A stretch of 13,686 nucleotides of DNA. Origin: Bacillota bacterium (GTDB lineage: Bacteria; Bacillota; Clostridia; Acetivibrionales; DSM-1351). The translations under genes were made by a program, and so were the position numbers. The notes beneath the pieces are model-generated. The model made no database searches, had not been told where the DNA came from, and saw only the letters and a program-made list of their open reading frames with translations. Below, in pieces: positions 6,961 to 13,672 of the stretch. Position 1 is the first letter of the stretch; every line of letters begins with the position of its first letter. The stretch spans positions 1-13,686 of the forward strand of contig JAEYNI010000219.1 of assembly GCA_023412635.1 (NCBI GenBank), read 5' to 3'.

Positions 6961-7329
6961 TTGGAGCAGAATGAAAAGAATAAAATATTAATAGTTGATG
7001 ACTCAGAGATGGTAAGAAACTTCCACACTTATATTTTGAAAATGTTCGGATATCATGTGGGTACCGCCGAGAATGGTGCAGTAGCTTTAGAAAAATTGCT
7101 GATGGGAGACTACCATTTGCTGATAACAGATATCAATATGCCTAAAATGGATGGCTATGAGTTAATTCAAAATGTACATTCACAGGGAATAGATATACCA
7201 ATTATCATTGTTTCAACCGAAGAGGAGCATAAAGGTAACAATGCCGGCATAAATACGGGTCGCGGTATCCATATGGTAAAGCCTACTGATCCGGGAAAAC
7301 TGGTTTCAACCGTTAGAAGGCTTCTATAA
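6961..7329 (+). CDS. CheY-like single-domain response regulator (first of the che operon)
   Basis: This 122-residue stand-alone receiver has D13/D14 in ILIVDDSEM, phosphoacceptor D57 in LLITDINMPKMDG, the switch pair S85/T86 in IIIVSTEEE and K107 in HMVKPTD. The unusual loop GNNAGINTGRG precedes that lysine, where most relatives have a shorter AxxxGAxxY run. Start is TTG, which usually lowers expression. It lies between cheR and cheA and should take phosphate from CheA; its loss of phosphate may be helped by the CheX-like proteins downstream. No switch-binding signature for flagellar FliM can be judged from sequence alone, and no flagellar gene is in view. It may work as a phosphate sink, an adaptation factor or an output protein. 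Confidence 0.92.
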   Translation: MEQNEKNKILIVDDSEMVRNFHTYILKMFGYHVGTAENGAVALEKLLMGDYHLLITDINMPKMDGYELIQNVHSQGIDIPIIIVSTEEEHKGNNAGINTGRGIHMVKPTDPGKLVSTVRRLL

Positions 7330-7347
7330 TATCAAGGGGTGTGAATT

Positions 7348-9579
7348 ATGAGCAGCAGGGTCTATATAGAGGATATTGATATAGTAAAAATGTTTTTCGA
7401 TGAGTGGATGGAATGCCTTGATGGCCTTGAAAAAGAAATCCTGAAGCTTGAAATCCGCTCGGAAGATACCGAATTGATAAACAATATATTTAGAAAGGTT
7501 CACAGCATAAAGGGCGGTTCATCCTTCGTAGGGTTGTCTAGCATAACCAGGCTCAGTCATGAAGTAGAATTTACATTGGATGCCATTAGAAAGAAAATAG
7601 TCTGTGTCAATACGGAACTCATTGACAGTCTGCTTTTATCTGTAGATTTTCTAAATGGCTATATAACCCAATTATTTAACAAGCTTAAGGAACAGGATTT
7701 CATCAATGCGAACGGAGCCATTTATCTAGAGTTCGAAAACGAGCAGAACGAAGAGCCGGTGCTTACAAGCCTTAAACAAGTACGCGACAAGTGTGAGACG
7801 CAGGAAATAGAAAGCGGGAACCATGAAGACCCCCCACAGGAAGGGATTGAACTGGATATACTTCAGACAGAGGAGTTTAAGATAAGTCTTGCTGAGGGGA
7901 TGAGGGAACAGTTTCTACTTGAATGTATTGAGCATATCGAACAGATTGAGAATAATTTACTAATTGAGCTGGACAAGAATGGTAATGACAGGGGGACTAT
8001 CAATGAAGTTTTCAGAGCAGTGCATAGTGTTAAAGGGGGGGCGGGAATATATCTCGCAGCGTTACCACCTCAAAGTCCTATTTACTCCGGTTTAAAGAAG
8101 TTCTCTGAAATTATTCATACCTTTGAAAGCTTATTGGCTTTAGTAAGAGATAAGGGGTGCACGTTTGGAAAAGACCTTATCGATTTAAGTTATATGATAA
8201 TGGATTATTCAAAATTGTTTATCAACTCTGTTGCTTCAGAGGAATTTAATGAGCTGCTTGACAACGGTATTCCTGACAAAATAAAGGAACATATGAAGCT
8301 GTTGCAGGCACAACCGGGAAATGTACTGCAGCACCCTGAAAAAACCTTGCAGCAGGAAATAGTGAAAACCGAGGAAACAAAATTAAAAAGCAGTGTAAGC
8401 CAGAGTATCAGGGTCAATCAGGAAAAGATAGAAAAGATGATGAATATGATTTCCGAACTTCTGATTGCGAAGAATTCTTTTATGCACATTTCAGCAAAAC
8501 TAAATATTGAGTACAATCTTCCTGAAATGTCTAAGGAAGTAAGGCAGGTTGAAGCCTATGTAAACAGGATTTCAGACGAATTGCAAAATGCCATTATGTC
8601 CATCAGAATGGTAGAAATAAAAACAGTATTCCAAAAAATGCCAAGGGTTGTCAGAGACATTGCACTGAGTACCGGAAAAAAGATGGATTTGGTTATGGAT
8701 GGGGAAAGTACGGAAATTGACAAAACTATCGTTGAGCAGATTAGCGACCCTCTGGTGCACTTGATCAGAAATGCCGCAGATCATGGGATAGAGAGCATTG
8801 AAGAACGCTTGAGGAAAGGGAAGTCGGAAACAGGGAGGATTGTGCTGCGGGCATATAACAAAAATAAGTATGTGTACATTGAAATAGAAGATGACGGAAA
8901 AGGAATGGACGCTGATAAGATAAGAGAGAAGGCAATTGAAAAAGGTTTCATTACCACTACAAATGCTGAAAAGATGAGCAATAATCAATTGGTGAATCTT
9001 ATCTTCCTTCCTGGTTTCAGTACTGCAAAACAGATTACTGAAGTTTCAGGTCGGGGAGTTGGTATGGATATTGTTAAAAGCAATATTACAAAGATCAATG
9101 GTAACATATCCATTGAGAGCGAAGTGGATAAAGGAACGAAAATGATCATTCAATTACCGCTTACTCTGGCTGTGTCAAGAGGCCTGATTGTAGAAGTGGC
9201 GGGGGACAGTTATATTTTCCCTCTGGAGTATATCACTGAAACTGTAAAAATTCAAAAGGCCAATATCCATCAACACAAAGGCAAATATTTTACATACCTC
9301 AGGGGAGATGTAATAGGTGTTGAATGGCTCTGTAGAATATTTCTCACAGGAGAGCAGGATAACACTCTGGATGAGCTCAATGCTGTTATCATCTCAAATG
9401 GTGCTGAAAAATATGCAATCATCATCGATAAGTTAAAAAGTGAGCAAGAATTTGTTGTAAAGCCGCTAGAGGGTCAGCTGGCAGCGATTCCTGGGATTTC
9501 TGGCTCGACACTCCTGGGAAATGGTAAAGTTGTGCTAATTGTAAATCCCATAGATATATTGAAGATTATTGATAATTAG
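7348..9579 (+). CDS. cheA: CheA chemosensory histidine kinase with two Hpt domains
   Basis: CheA autophosphorylates on Hpt histidine when bound to receptors through CheW and passes phosphate to receivers. Domains in order: Hpt1 (about 10-115, H52 in VHSIKGGSSFVGL), Hpt2 (about 185-300, H226 in VHSVKGGAGIYL), linker to 350, dimerisation helices P3 (about 352-430), ATPase P4 (430-605) and CheW-like P5 (605-743). P4 is intact: N-box HLIRNAADHGIE, G1 DDGKGMD, F-box FLPGFSTA and G2 GRGVGMDIV. Two Hpt domains are unusual for a motility CheA. Hpt2 carries an extra segment of roughly a dozen residues after GGAG (ALPPQSPIYSG) before the helix resumes at FSEIIHTFESLL. A clear P2 receiver-docking domain between Hpt2 and P3 is not visible. 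The ATG follows AAGGGG by eight bases. It probably feeds the two neighbouring CheY-like proteins and possibly the receiver at 2477. Confidence 0.96.
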   Translation: MSSRVYIEDIDIVKMFFDEWMECLDGLEKEILKLEIRSEDTELINNIFRKVHSIKGGSSFVGLSSITRLSHEVEFTLDAIRKKIVCVNTELIDSLLLSVDFLNGYITQLFNKLKEQDFINANGAIYLEFENEQNEEPVLTSLKQVRDKCETQEIESGNHEDPPQEGIELDILQTEEFKISLAEGMREQFLLECIEHIEQIENNLLIELDKNGNDRGTINEVFRAVHSVKGGAGIYLAALPPQSPIYSGLKKFSEIIHTFESLLALVRDKGCTFGKDLIDLSYMIMDYSKLFINSVASEEFNELLDNGIPDKIKEHMKLLQAQPGNVLQHPEKTLQQEIVKTEETKLKSSVSQSIRVNQEKIEKMMNMISELLIAKNSFMHISAKLNIEYNLPEMSKEVRQVEAYVNRISDELQNAIMSIRMVEIKTVFQKMPRVVRDIALSTGKKMDLVMDGESTEIDKTIVEQISDPLVHLIRNAADHGIESIEERLRKGKSETGRIVLRAYNKNKYVYIEIEDDGKGMDADKIREKAIEKGFITTTNAEKMSNNQLVNLIFLPGFSTAKQITEVSGRGVGMDIVKSNITKINGNISIESEVDKGTKMIIQLPLTLAVSRGLIVEVAGDSYIFPLEYITETVKIQKANIHQHKGKYFTYLRGDVIGVEWLCRIFLTGEQDNTLDELNAVIISNGAEKYAIIIDKLKSEQEFVVKPLEGQLAAIPGISGSTLLGNGKVVLIVNPIDILKIIDN

Positions 9580-9589
9580 TAAAATCAGG

Positions 9590-9597
9590 AAAGGAAG
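9590..9597 (+). promoter_or_regulatory. Shine-Dalgarno favouring GTG at 9606 over GTG at 9597
   Basis: AAAGGAAG ends on the G of the first candidate GTG (9597), which would leave no spacing. The second in-frame GTG at 9606 is eight bases downstream and starts the protein at MSSKKLMIVDDS, where receivers normally begin. Confidence 0.7.
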
Positions 9598-9605
9598 TGG
9601 TTGAT

Positions 9606-9974
9606 GTGAGTAGTAAAAAACTAATGATTGTAGATGATTCACCTGCAATTCATCTAATTATTGAGAAAGCTGCAAAGGCAAACGGATATGAGGTCTGCGC
9701 CCATGCGAAAAACGGTGATGAAGCTGTTAAACAATTCGAACTATCATTGCCGGATGTGGTGACTATGGATATAACCATGCCGATAAAGGATGGTCTGTCT
9801 GCATCAAAGGATATACTTTCTAAATATCCAGATGCAAAAATTCTGATGCTGAGTGCAATGGGGGATGAAGAACTGATTAATGAGGCGAAAAGTATAGGGA
9901 TATCACGTTTTATGAGAAAGCCCTTCAAAGGTGAAGACATAATAAATGAAATTAAAAGTATGTTGCAAACATAA
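9606..9974 (+). CDS. cheY: CheY-like single-domain response regulator (second of the che operon)
   Basis: This 122-residue receiver is the closest of the three here to classical Gram-positive CheY. It has D10/D11 in LMIVDDSPA, phosphoacceptor D55 in DVVTMDITMPIKDG, switch S83 in MLSAMGDEE and K105 in RFMRKPFKG. It directly follows cheA and precedes two CheX-like phosphatase genes, an order that fits a CheA target whose phosphate is removed by CheX. The GTG start at 9606 is chosen from ribosome-binding-site spacing. It differs clearly in sequence from the receiver before cheA, so the two are not a recent duplication. The output partner is not evident, since the window has no flagellar or transcription-factor gene. 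Confidence 0.93.
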   Translation: MSSKKLMIVDDSPAIHLIIEKAAKANGYEVCAHAKNGDEAVKQFELSLPDVVTMDITMPIKDGLSASKDILSKYPDAKILMLSAMGDEELINEAKSIGISRFMRKPFKGEDIINEIKSMLQT

Positions 9975-9988
9975 AGTAGTCATTTGGT

Positions 9989-9996
9989 AAGGAGGG
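9989..9996 (+). promoter_or_regulatory. Shine-Dalgarno fixing the first CheX-like start at 10002
   Basis: AAGGAGGG lies five bases before ATG 10002. The frame remains open upstream to a possible start at 9984, which would put the ribosome-binding site inside the coding region. Confidence 0.75.
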
Positions 9997-10001
9997 CAGG
10001 C

Positions 10002-10457
10002 ATGGAATATATTAATTTTTTTAAAGAATCAATAAAGGAAGCATTTGAAATAATGTTTGATGGAAATATTACTCTTGAAACTGAGAATACGGCCCCAAGC
10101 TGGATTTCTTCAAAAGGAGTTGCTGTAGTTGTCGGAATAACTGGAGTAAAAAAGGGCAGGGTTCTAGTAGATATGTCACATTTTACTGCGATGGAGCTTG
10201 CAAAGAGAATGGATGCTGAGTTGAACAATGAAGATATGGCATTATTTACCATTGCCGAATTTTGCAATATAGCTTCAGGAGGAGCGGTAACAGCCATAAA
10301 TAATAACTACAGGCAATCAAACTTAAGGCTGGTAGCTCCAAGTTTTTTTTCGGGGACAAAGGCCAAGATTTTTTCACCGAGCCTGAAATCAACTATGCTG
10401 TCTTATACTACCCATTTTGGAAAGATTGATTTCCATATCGGATTTGAAGGAGTATGA
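10002..10457 (+). CDS. CheX-like CheY-P phosphatase, first of a tandem pair
   Basis: The 151-residue protein belongs to the CheX/CheC/FliY-type phosphatase group, which dephosphorylates CheY-P. Its clearest signature is the ExxN catalytic pair in TIAEFCNIASGG, E86 and N89 by the usual alignment. Around it are the expected strands: VAVVVGITGVKKGRVLVDMS before the motif, and KIDFHIGFEG at the C-terminus, matching the IELNLGLEG ending of the second copy. Only one ExxN motif is present, as in CheX; CheC usually has two. The cysteine in EFCN and the GG after it depart from the more usual GEIxNxxxG pattern, so activity is likely but not certain. The gene sits after cheY, and its stop lies three bases before the preferred start of its paralogue. 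Both probably act on one or more of the three local receivers. Confidence 0.82.
   Translation: MEYINFFKESIKEAFEIMFDGNITLETENTAPSWISSKGVAVVVGITGVKKGRVLVDMSHFTAMELAKRMDAELNNEDMALFTIAEFCNIASGGAVTAINNNYRQSNLRLVAPSFFSGTKAKIFSPSLKSTMLSYTTHFGKIDFHIGFEGV
10446..10452 (+). promoter_or_regulatory. Shine-Dalgarno favouring ATG at 10460 over ATG at 10454
   Basis: GAAGGAG lies one base before ATG 10454 but seven bases before the in-frame ATG 10460, so the latter start is preferred. Confidence 0.65.
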
Positions 10458-10459
10458 AT

Positions 10460-10921
10460 ATGGACGAAAGATATGTGAAACCGTTTACTGATTCCATAGA
10501 AGGAATTTTCAGCAATTTTGGATTTGGAGATATCACCAGAGGAAATATCAATAAAAAGGATTCTTTTACCTGCAAGTACAATTTGACTACTATCATCGGA
10601 CTGTCAGGTAAAATCAAAGGAAATGTTGCTCTCAGTATGTCATATGAGACTGCAAGGAAAATCGCATCTGCCATGATGATGGGTATGGAAGTCACAGAGA
10701 TAGACGAGATATCTGTAAGTGCTCTCGGAGAGATAACAAATATGATTTGTGGGCAGGCTGCAATAGCGTTATCCATCCAGGATCTCCCCGTAAATATTAC
10801 TCCTCCAACCATTATCCACGGAGACAACATAAAAGCGGTAATCAGCCAGGTTGAAACAATTGTTGTTGATATAAGCTCCTCACTAGGTAGCATTGAGCTT
10901 AATCTCGGCCTTGAGGGATGA
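10460..10921 (+). CDS. cheX: CheX-like CheY-P phosphatase, second of a tandem pair
   Basis: This 153-residue protein fits CheX closely. It begins ERYVKPFTDSIEGIFSNFG, a typical N-terminal helix. The core is LTTIIGLSGKIKGNVALSMS, then the catalytic motif ALGEITNMICGQAA with E91 and N94, and the C-terminal strands IVVDISSSLGSIELNLGLEG. CheX is normally a dimer that hydrolyses CheY-P and so ends the signal. Its neighbour on the 5' side is a divergent paralogue with the same fold; the pair share the ending of the last strand but little else, so the duplication is old or they were recruited separately. The ParA-like gene follows after 29 bases. Start chosen at 10460 from ribosome-binding-site spacing. 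Which of the three local receivers it prefers is unknown. Confidence 0.88.
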   Translation: MDERYVKPFTDSIEGIFSNFGFGDITRGNINKKDSFTCKYNLTTIIGLSGKIKGNVALSMSYETARKIASAMMMGMEVTEIDEISVSALGEITNMICGQAAIALSIQDLPVNITPPTIIHGDNIKAVISQVETIVVDISSSLGSIELNLGLEG

Positions 10922-10934
10922 CTTTTGTGTAAAT

Positions 10935-10941
10935 GAGGAGG
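10935..10941 (+). promoter_or_regulatory. Shine-Dalgarno fixing the ParA-like start at 10951
   Basis: GAGGAGG lies nine bases before ATG 10951. The ATG at 10933 overlaps this site and would add MRRLKG, encoded by the site itself. Confidence 0.75.
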
Positions 10942-10950
10942 TTAAAGGGA

Positions 10951-11724
10951 ATGGATCGCAGCCTTAAAAAATATGCTGTGCTTAATAACAAAGGCGGAGT
11001 CGGCAAAAGTACTATCGCTGTACATGTTGCCCATGGACTTGCCATCAAGGGTAAAAGGGTGCTGCTGATAGACATGGATGGGCAGAATGACGCAAGTCTA
11101 TTTCTGGGATTTACCTCGGAAGACTATAAAAAGAGTCTTTATGATATTATCACTAGAGAAGGAAAGCCGGATTTTTCCGAGTGTATCCTACATGCCAGAG
11201 AAAACTTGGACTTGCTGCCTTCCAAAGATATTGAGAGGATTAATACTGAACTTTATAAAGAACCGGGCATAAAATCATACTTGAATGTAAGGCTTAAAGA
11301 GCTGGAGGAAGCAGAGTATGATTATATCATTATTGACTGCGGACCTCAAAGGAGTAGAGTTAATGACGCTGCTCTATATTATGTTGACGGTATTATAGTG
11401 CCGGTACAAGTGGAGTCTGCTGCTGTAAGAGCTTTAGGTAATATTTATGAGTACCTTTCAGACCTGGGTCTGGATTCAGAAATGATTAGACTGGTAGTTC
11501 CCAACATGTATGATCAGAGGACCAGTGATGGCAGAGAAAATTTTGACTTTATTAGGGAATTCTTTGCTGATACAGATGTTTTGACTGAACCTATTCATCG
11601 GCGGATTAAAATTACAGAGACAGGTAAGTTCGGAAAAACTGTTTTTGAAACAGATAGCGAGGCAGCTAAACTGTTTGATCCTATAATAGAAAGGCTGGTG
11701 AACATTGATGGCGGGAAGGGGTAA
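10951..11724 (+). CDS. ParA/Soj-family (MinD-like) positioning ATPase
   Basis: The 257-residue protein has the deviant Walker A box NNKGGVGKST (12-21) with signature lysine K14, Walker A' VLLIDMDGQND (38-47) and Walker B DYIIIDCGP (124-132). Length and the family pattern continue to the C-terminus (VPVQVESAAVRALGN; RRIKITETGKFGKTVFE), with a basic patch that may bind DNA non-specifically. There is no N-terminal helix-turn-helix, unlike plasmid P1-type ParA, and no C-terminal MinD membrane helix, so it resembles chromosomal Soj. No parB gene or parS site is seen. Instead it overlaps by 17 bases the gene for a triple-CheW protein and lies within a che operon. Orphan ParA proteins position chemosensory assemblies in other bacteria, for example PpfA for cytoplasmic clusters in Rhodobacter and ParC for polar arrays in Vibrio. 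By analogy this one should segregate or localise the array encoded here. The function is inferred from context; the family is certain. Confidence 0.92.
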   Translation: MDRSLKKYAVLNNKGGVGKSTIAVHVAHGLAIKGKRVLLIDMDGQNDASLFLGFTSEDYKKSLYDIITREGKPDFSECILHARENLDLLPSKDIERINTELYKEPGIKSYLNVRLKELEEAEYDYIIIDCGPQRSRVNDAALYYVDGIIVPVQVESAAVRALGNIYEYLSDLGLDSEMIRLVVPNMYDQRTSDGRENFDFIREFFADTDVLTEPIHRRIKITETGKFGKTVFETDSEAAKLFDPIIERLVNIDGGKG

Positions 11725-13330
11725 AAAAGAAGATAGTAATAATTTTGAAAAAATGAAAAGAGAAATGAGAGCAAAAAAGCAGAGAGCAAAGAAAAGTTCT
11801 ATTGTAGTAGAAAACAGTGATAATTTACATATGAAGTTAGAAAAAGAAATTACTCATGAACCGCAGATTGATGAAAGCACCGATTGTATAGAGGAGATAA
11901 GCAAAATACAGATGGTGATATTTCGAATCGGTGAAGAAGAGTATGCCTTCGAAATATCCAATGTTAAAGAAATTATACGGATACCTCCTATGAACAATGT
12001 ACCAAACAGCCCCTTTTATATTGCGGGCTTATGTAGTCTTAGAGGTGAACTGCTTCCTGTAATCGACAGCCGGAAACTTTTTGGAATGGCTGATGTGGAG
12101 TATGATGAAGGAAGTAGGATTGTAGTTAACGACATTAAGGGCAATAAAGTCGGATTAATTGCTGACAAAGTGTCGGAAGTAATTAGTATTGAAGAAGCTA
12201 TGATCAAGGTCCCTCCTGCTAGTATCAGCGGTATGGAGGAAGGTGTTGTAAAAGGGATTCTACTGTTGGATAATGGCCAGAGGGTAATTATGGTACTGGA
12301 TGCTGTAAAAATTGTTAAGGCAGGAAATTTTAATGAATACTCCAAACAGCAGACTTTCCAGGATAGTACAACTCATGACTTGAACGGTAAGCCTACACAA
12401 GAGGAGCAAGTGATCCTTTTTCATATTGGGACTGAAGAATATGCATTTGGAATTCACACCGTAAAGGAAATAATCAGAATTACTAATTTAACCAAGGTTC
12501 CGAATGCGACCCATTATATAGAAGGAATACTTTCAATTAGGAATCAACTGCTTGCTGTTATAAATCTGGGGGCACTTTTAGGTAAAAGCCATAATGATAT
12601 CAATGAACAAAGCCGAATCGTTATCATAGATGGTGGAAAAACAGCTTTTGGAGTTATCGTAGACAAGGTGTCACAAGTAATGAGAGTTCAGAGGGATGAA
12701 TTTAAAGGTAGCGAGTTGAATACAGCCATCTCTAAAATGGAGTATGCTAAGGGATTTCTGGGGTTAAACAAAGGAAAAAGGCTTGCCATGGTATTGGACC
12801 CGTTAAAACTTGTTTCATTTGAAGATATGGACAAAGTTTTAACCCGGGGCAGGAAAAATGATGATTATTTAAATGATATAAGTAAATATGAATGCAGTAT
12901 GGAGCATGTCGTCATTTTTAAACTCGATAAGGAAGAGTTTGGAATAAGCATCCAATACATAAAGGAAATCAATAGAGTAAGTGATATTGTTCATTTTCCA
13001 GGAGCTCCGGCTTTTATAGATGGAATGGTGAATCTTCGTGGAGATGTAATTCCTGTCCTAAACTTAAAGACAATGTTTAATAGTAGTATAGCTATGTCTA
13101 ACTCCTCGAAGTTTTTGGTAGTAGAGTATGATAATAAGAAGATTGGAGTATTAATTGATTCAGCTTCCGAGGTTTTAGAAATTCCAAAGAGCAGTATTGA
13201 AGAAGCTTCAGAAATGCTTGAAAGCCAAGAGAATGAAAAAGACAGGTATATTGATTCTATTGCCAGGCTGAACGAAGGAAAGCGAATTGTACTAATCTTA
13301 AATCTTTCTGCAACACTAAGTTTCATGTGA
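11708..13330 (+). CDS. Triple CheW-domain scaffold protein with basic N-terminal tail
   Basis: CheW domains link CheA to receptors. This 540-residue protein holds three in a row, at about 68-204, 234-374 and 399-537. Each starts with the same pattern (VIFRIGEEEYAFEI; ILFHIGTEEYAFGI; VIFKLDKEEFGISI), then a KEI(I/N)R strand and a central hairpin. That hairpin reads SLRGELLPVI in domain 1, SIRNQLLAVI in domain 2 and NLRGDVIPVL in domain 3; the second lacks the usual glycine after arginine. Ahead of them is a tail of about 50 residues rich in lysine and arginine (KMKREMRAKKQRAKK, then acidic stretches). A multi-CheW protein could cross-link CheA and receptors in a larger lattice. The overlap with the ParA-like gene suggests the two are co-translated and may interact. 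ATG 11708 is preferred to the TTG one codon earlier; GGTGA lies six bases upstream. ATG 11753 is a weaker alternative. It is the last gene of the operon. Confidence 0.93.
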   Translation: MAGRGKKEDSNNFEKMKREMRAKKQRAKKSSIVVENSDNLHMKLEKEITHEPQIDESTDCIEEISKIQMVIFRIGEEEYAFEISNVKEIIRIPPMNNVPNSPFYIAGLCSLRGELLPVIDSRKLFGMADVEYDEGSRIVVNDIKGNKVGLIADKVSEVISIEEAMIKVPPASISGMEEGVVKGILLLDNGQRVIMVLDAVKIVKAGNFNEYSKQQTFQDSTTHDLNGKPTQEEQVILFHIGTEEYAFGIHTVKEIIRITNLTKVPNATHYIEGILSIRNQLLAVINLGALLGKSHNDINEQSRIVIIDGGKTAFGVIVDKVSQVMRVQRDEFKGSELNTAISKMEYAKGFLGLNKGKRLAMVLDPLKLVSFEDMDKVLTRGRKNDDYLNDISKYECSMEHVVIFKLDKEEFGISIQYIKEINRVSDIVHFPGAPAFIDGMVNLRGDVIPVLNLKTMFNSSIAMSNSSKFLVVEYDNKKIGVLIDSASEVLEIPKSSIEEASEMLESQENEKDRYIDSIARLNEGKRIVLILNLSATLSFM

Positions 13331-13411
13331 AAATTATCGGTAAAGGTATAATTGGCAAAGAGGAATAATTAGTATAGAGGTATAAGTCAGAGGGTGAAAA
13401 TCAGAATAAAA

Positions 13412-13451
13412 AAGTAAAACTTGGGACTGCAATCTTCGCAGTCCCTTACTT
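13412..13451. terminator. Bidirectional intrinsic terminator between convergent genes
   Basis: GGGACTGC (13423-13430) pairs perfectly with GCAGTCCC (13438-13445) around a 7-base loop, and the flanking AAGTAA/TTACTT can extend the stem past a 5-base bulge. On the minus strand the hairpin is followed by AAGTTTTACTTTTTTAT, a strong U-tract. On the plus strand it is followed by a moderately T-rich stretch (9 T in 15). It ends both the che operon and the zinc-ribbon gene. The remaining spacer 13331-13411 shows no gene. Confidence 0.85.
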
Positions 13452-13465
13452 ATTGTTACTAAAAA

Positions 13466-13672
13466 TTAATACTCTTCCTCTTGGATATCAAAGACAAAGT
13501 TACATTTATCACACCTGAAAACAAGTAAAGTTCCAAAGCTTTCACTGTCGGTTTCTTCCACATGTACAAGGCCTCCGCAGTCACATTTCTTCGGATATCC
13601 GTTCATACAGGTACAGCATTCGGTATGGTGTGAATTTTGATGTTTTATTTCAGTTGGACAACTATTACACAT
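13466..13672 (-). CDS. Small cysteine-rich zinc-ribbon protein of unknown function
   Basis: This 68-residue protein has CNSC at its N-terminus, then CCTC, CDCGG and CDKC, with an acidic end IQEEEY. CDCGGLVHV and FRCDKCNFVF are about 25 residues apart and look like the two knuckles of a zinc ribbon. The first four cysteines with nearby histidines (NSHHTECC) may make a second metal site. There is no membrane segment. It is convergent with the che operon and shares its terminator, so it is probably not part of the signalling unit. Start: ATG 13672 is eight bases from a GGAG (13684-13681), whereas ATG 13678 is only two bases away. The upstream region is cut by the window end, so a longer form beginning with the GTG at 13681 or further out cannot be excluded. 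I do not recognise the family, so no function is assigned. Confidence 0.75.
   Translation of the reverse strand: MCNSCPTEIKHQNSHHTECCTCMNGYPKKCDCGGLVHVEETDSESFGTLLVFRCDKCNFVFDIQEEEY

Noticed and set aside
8572..8988. A 138-residue minus-strand open frame inside cheA.
   Set aside because: It is antisense to the highly conserved kinase core, has no ribosome-binding site that I can see and resembles no known family.
10408..10893. A 161-residue minus-strand open frame across the two CheX genes.
   Set aside because: The plus strand encodes two recognisable CheX-like proteins with good starts; the antisense frame is a shadow.
10951..11724. Reading the ParA-like ATPase as part of a plasmid or chromosome partition locus.
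   Set aside because: There is no parB gene and no parS-like palindrome, and the gene overlaps a CheW gene inside a che operon, so a role in positioning the chemosensory proteins fits better.
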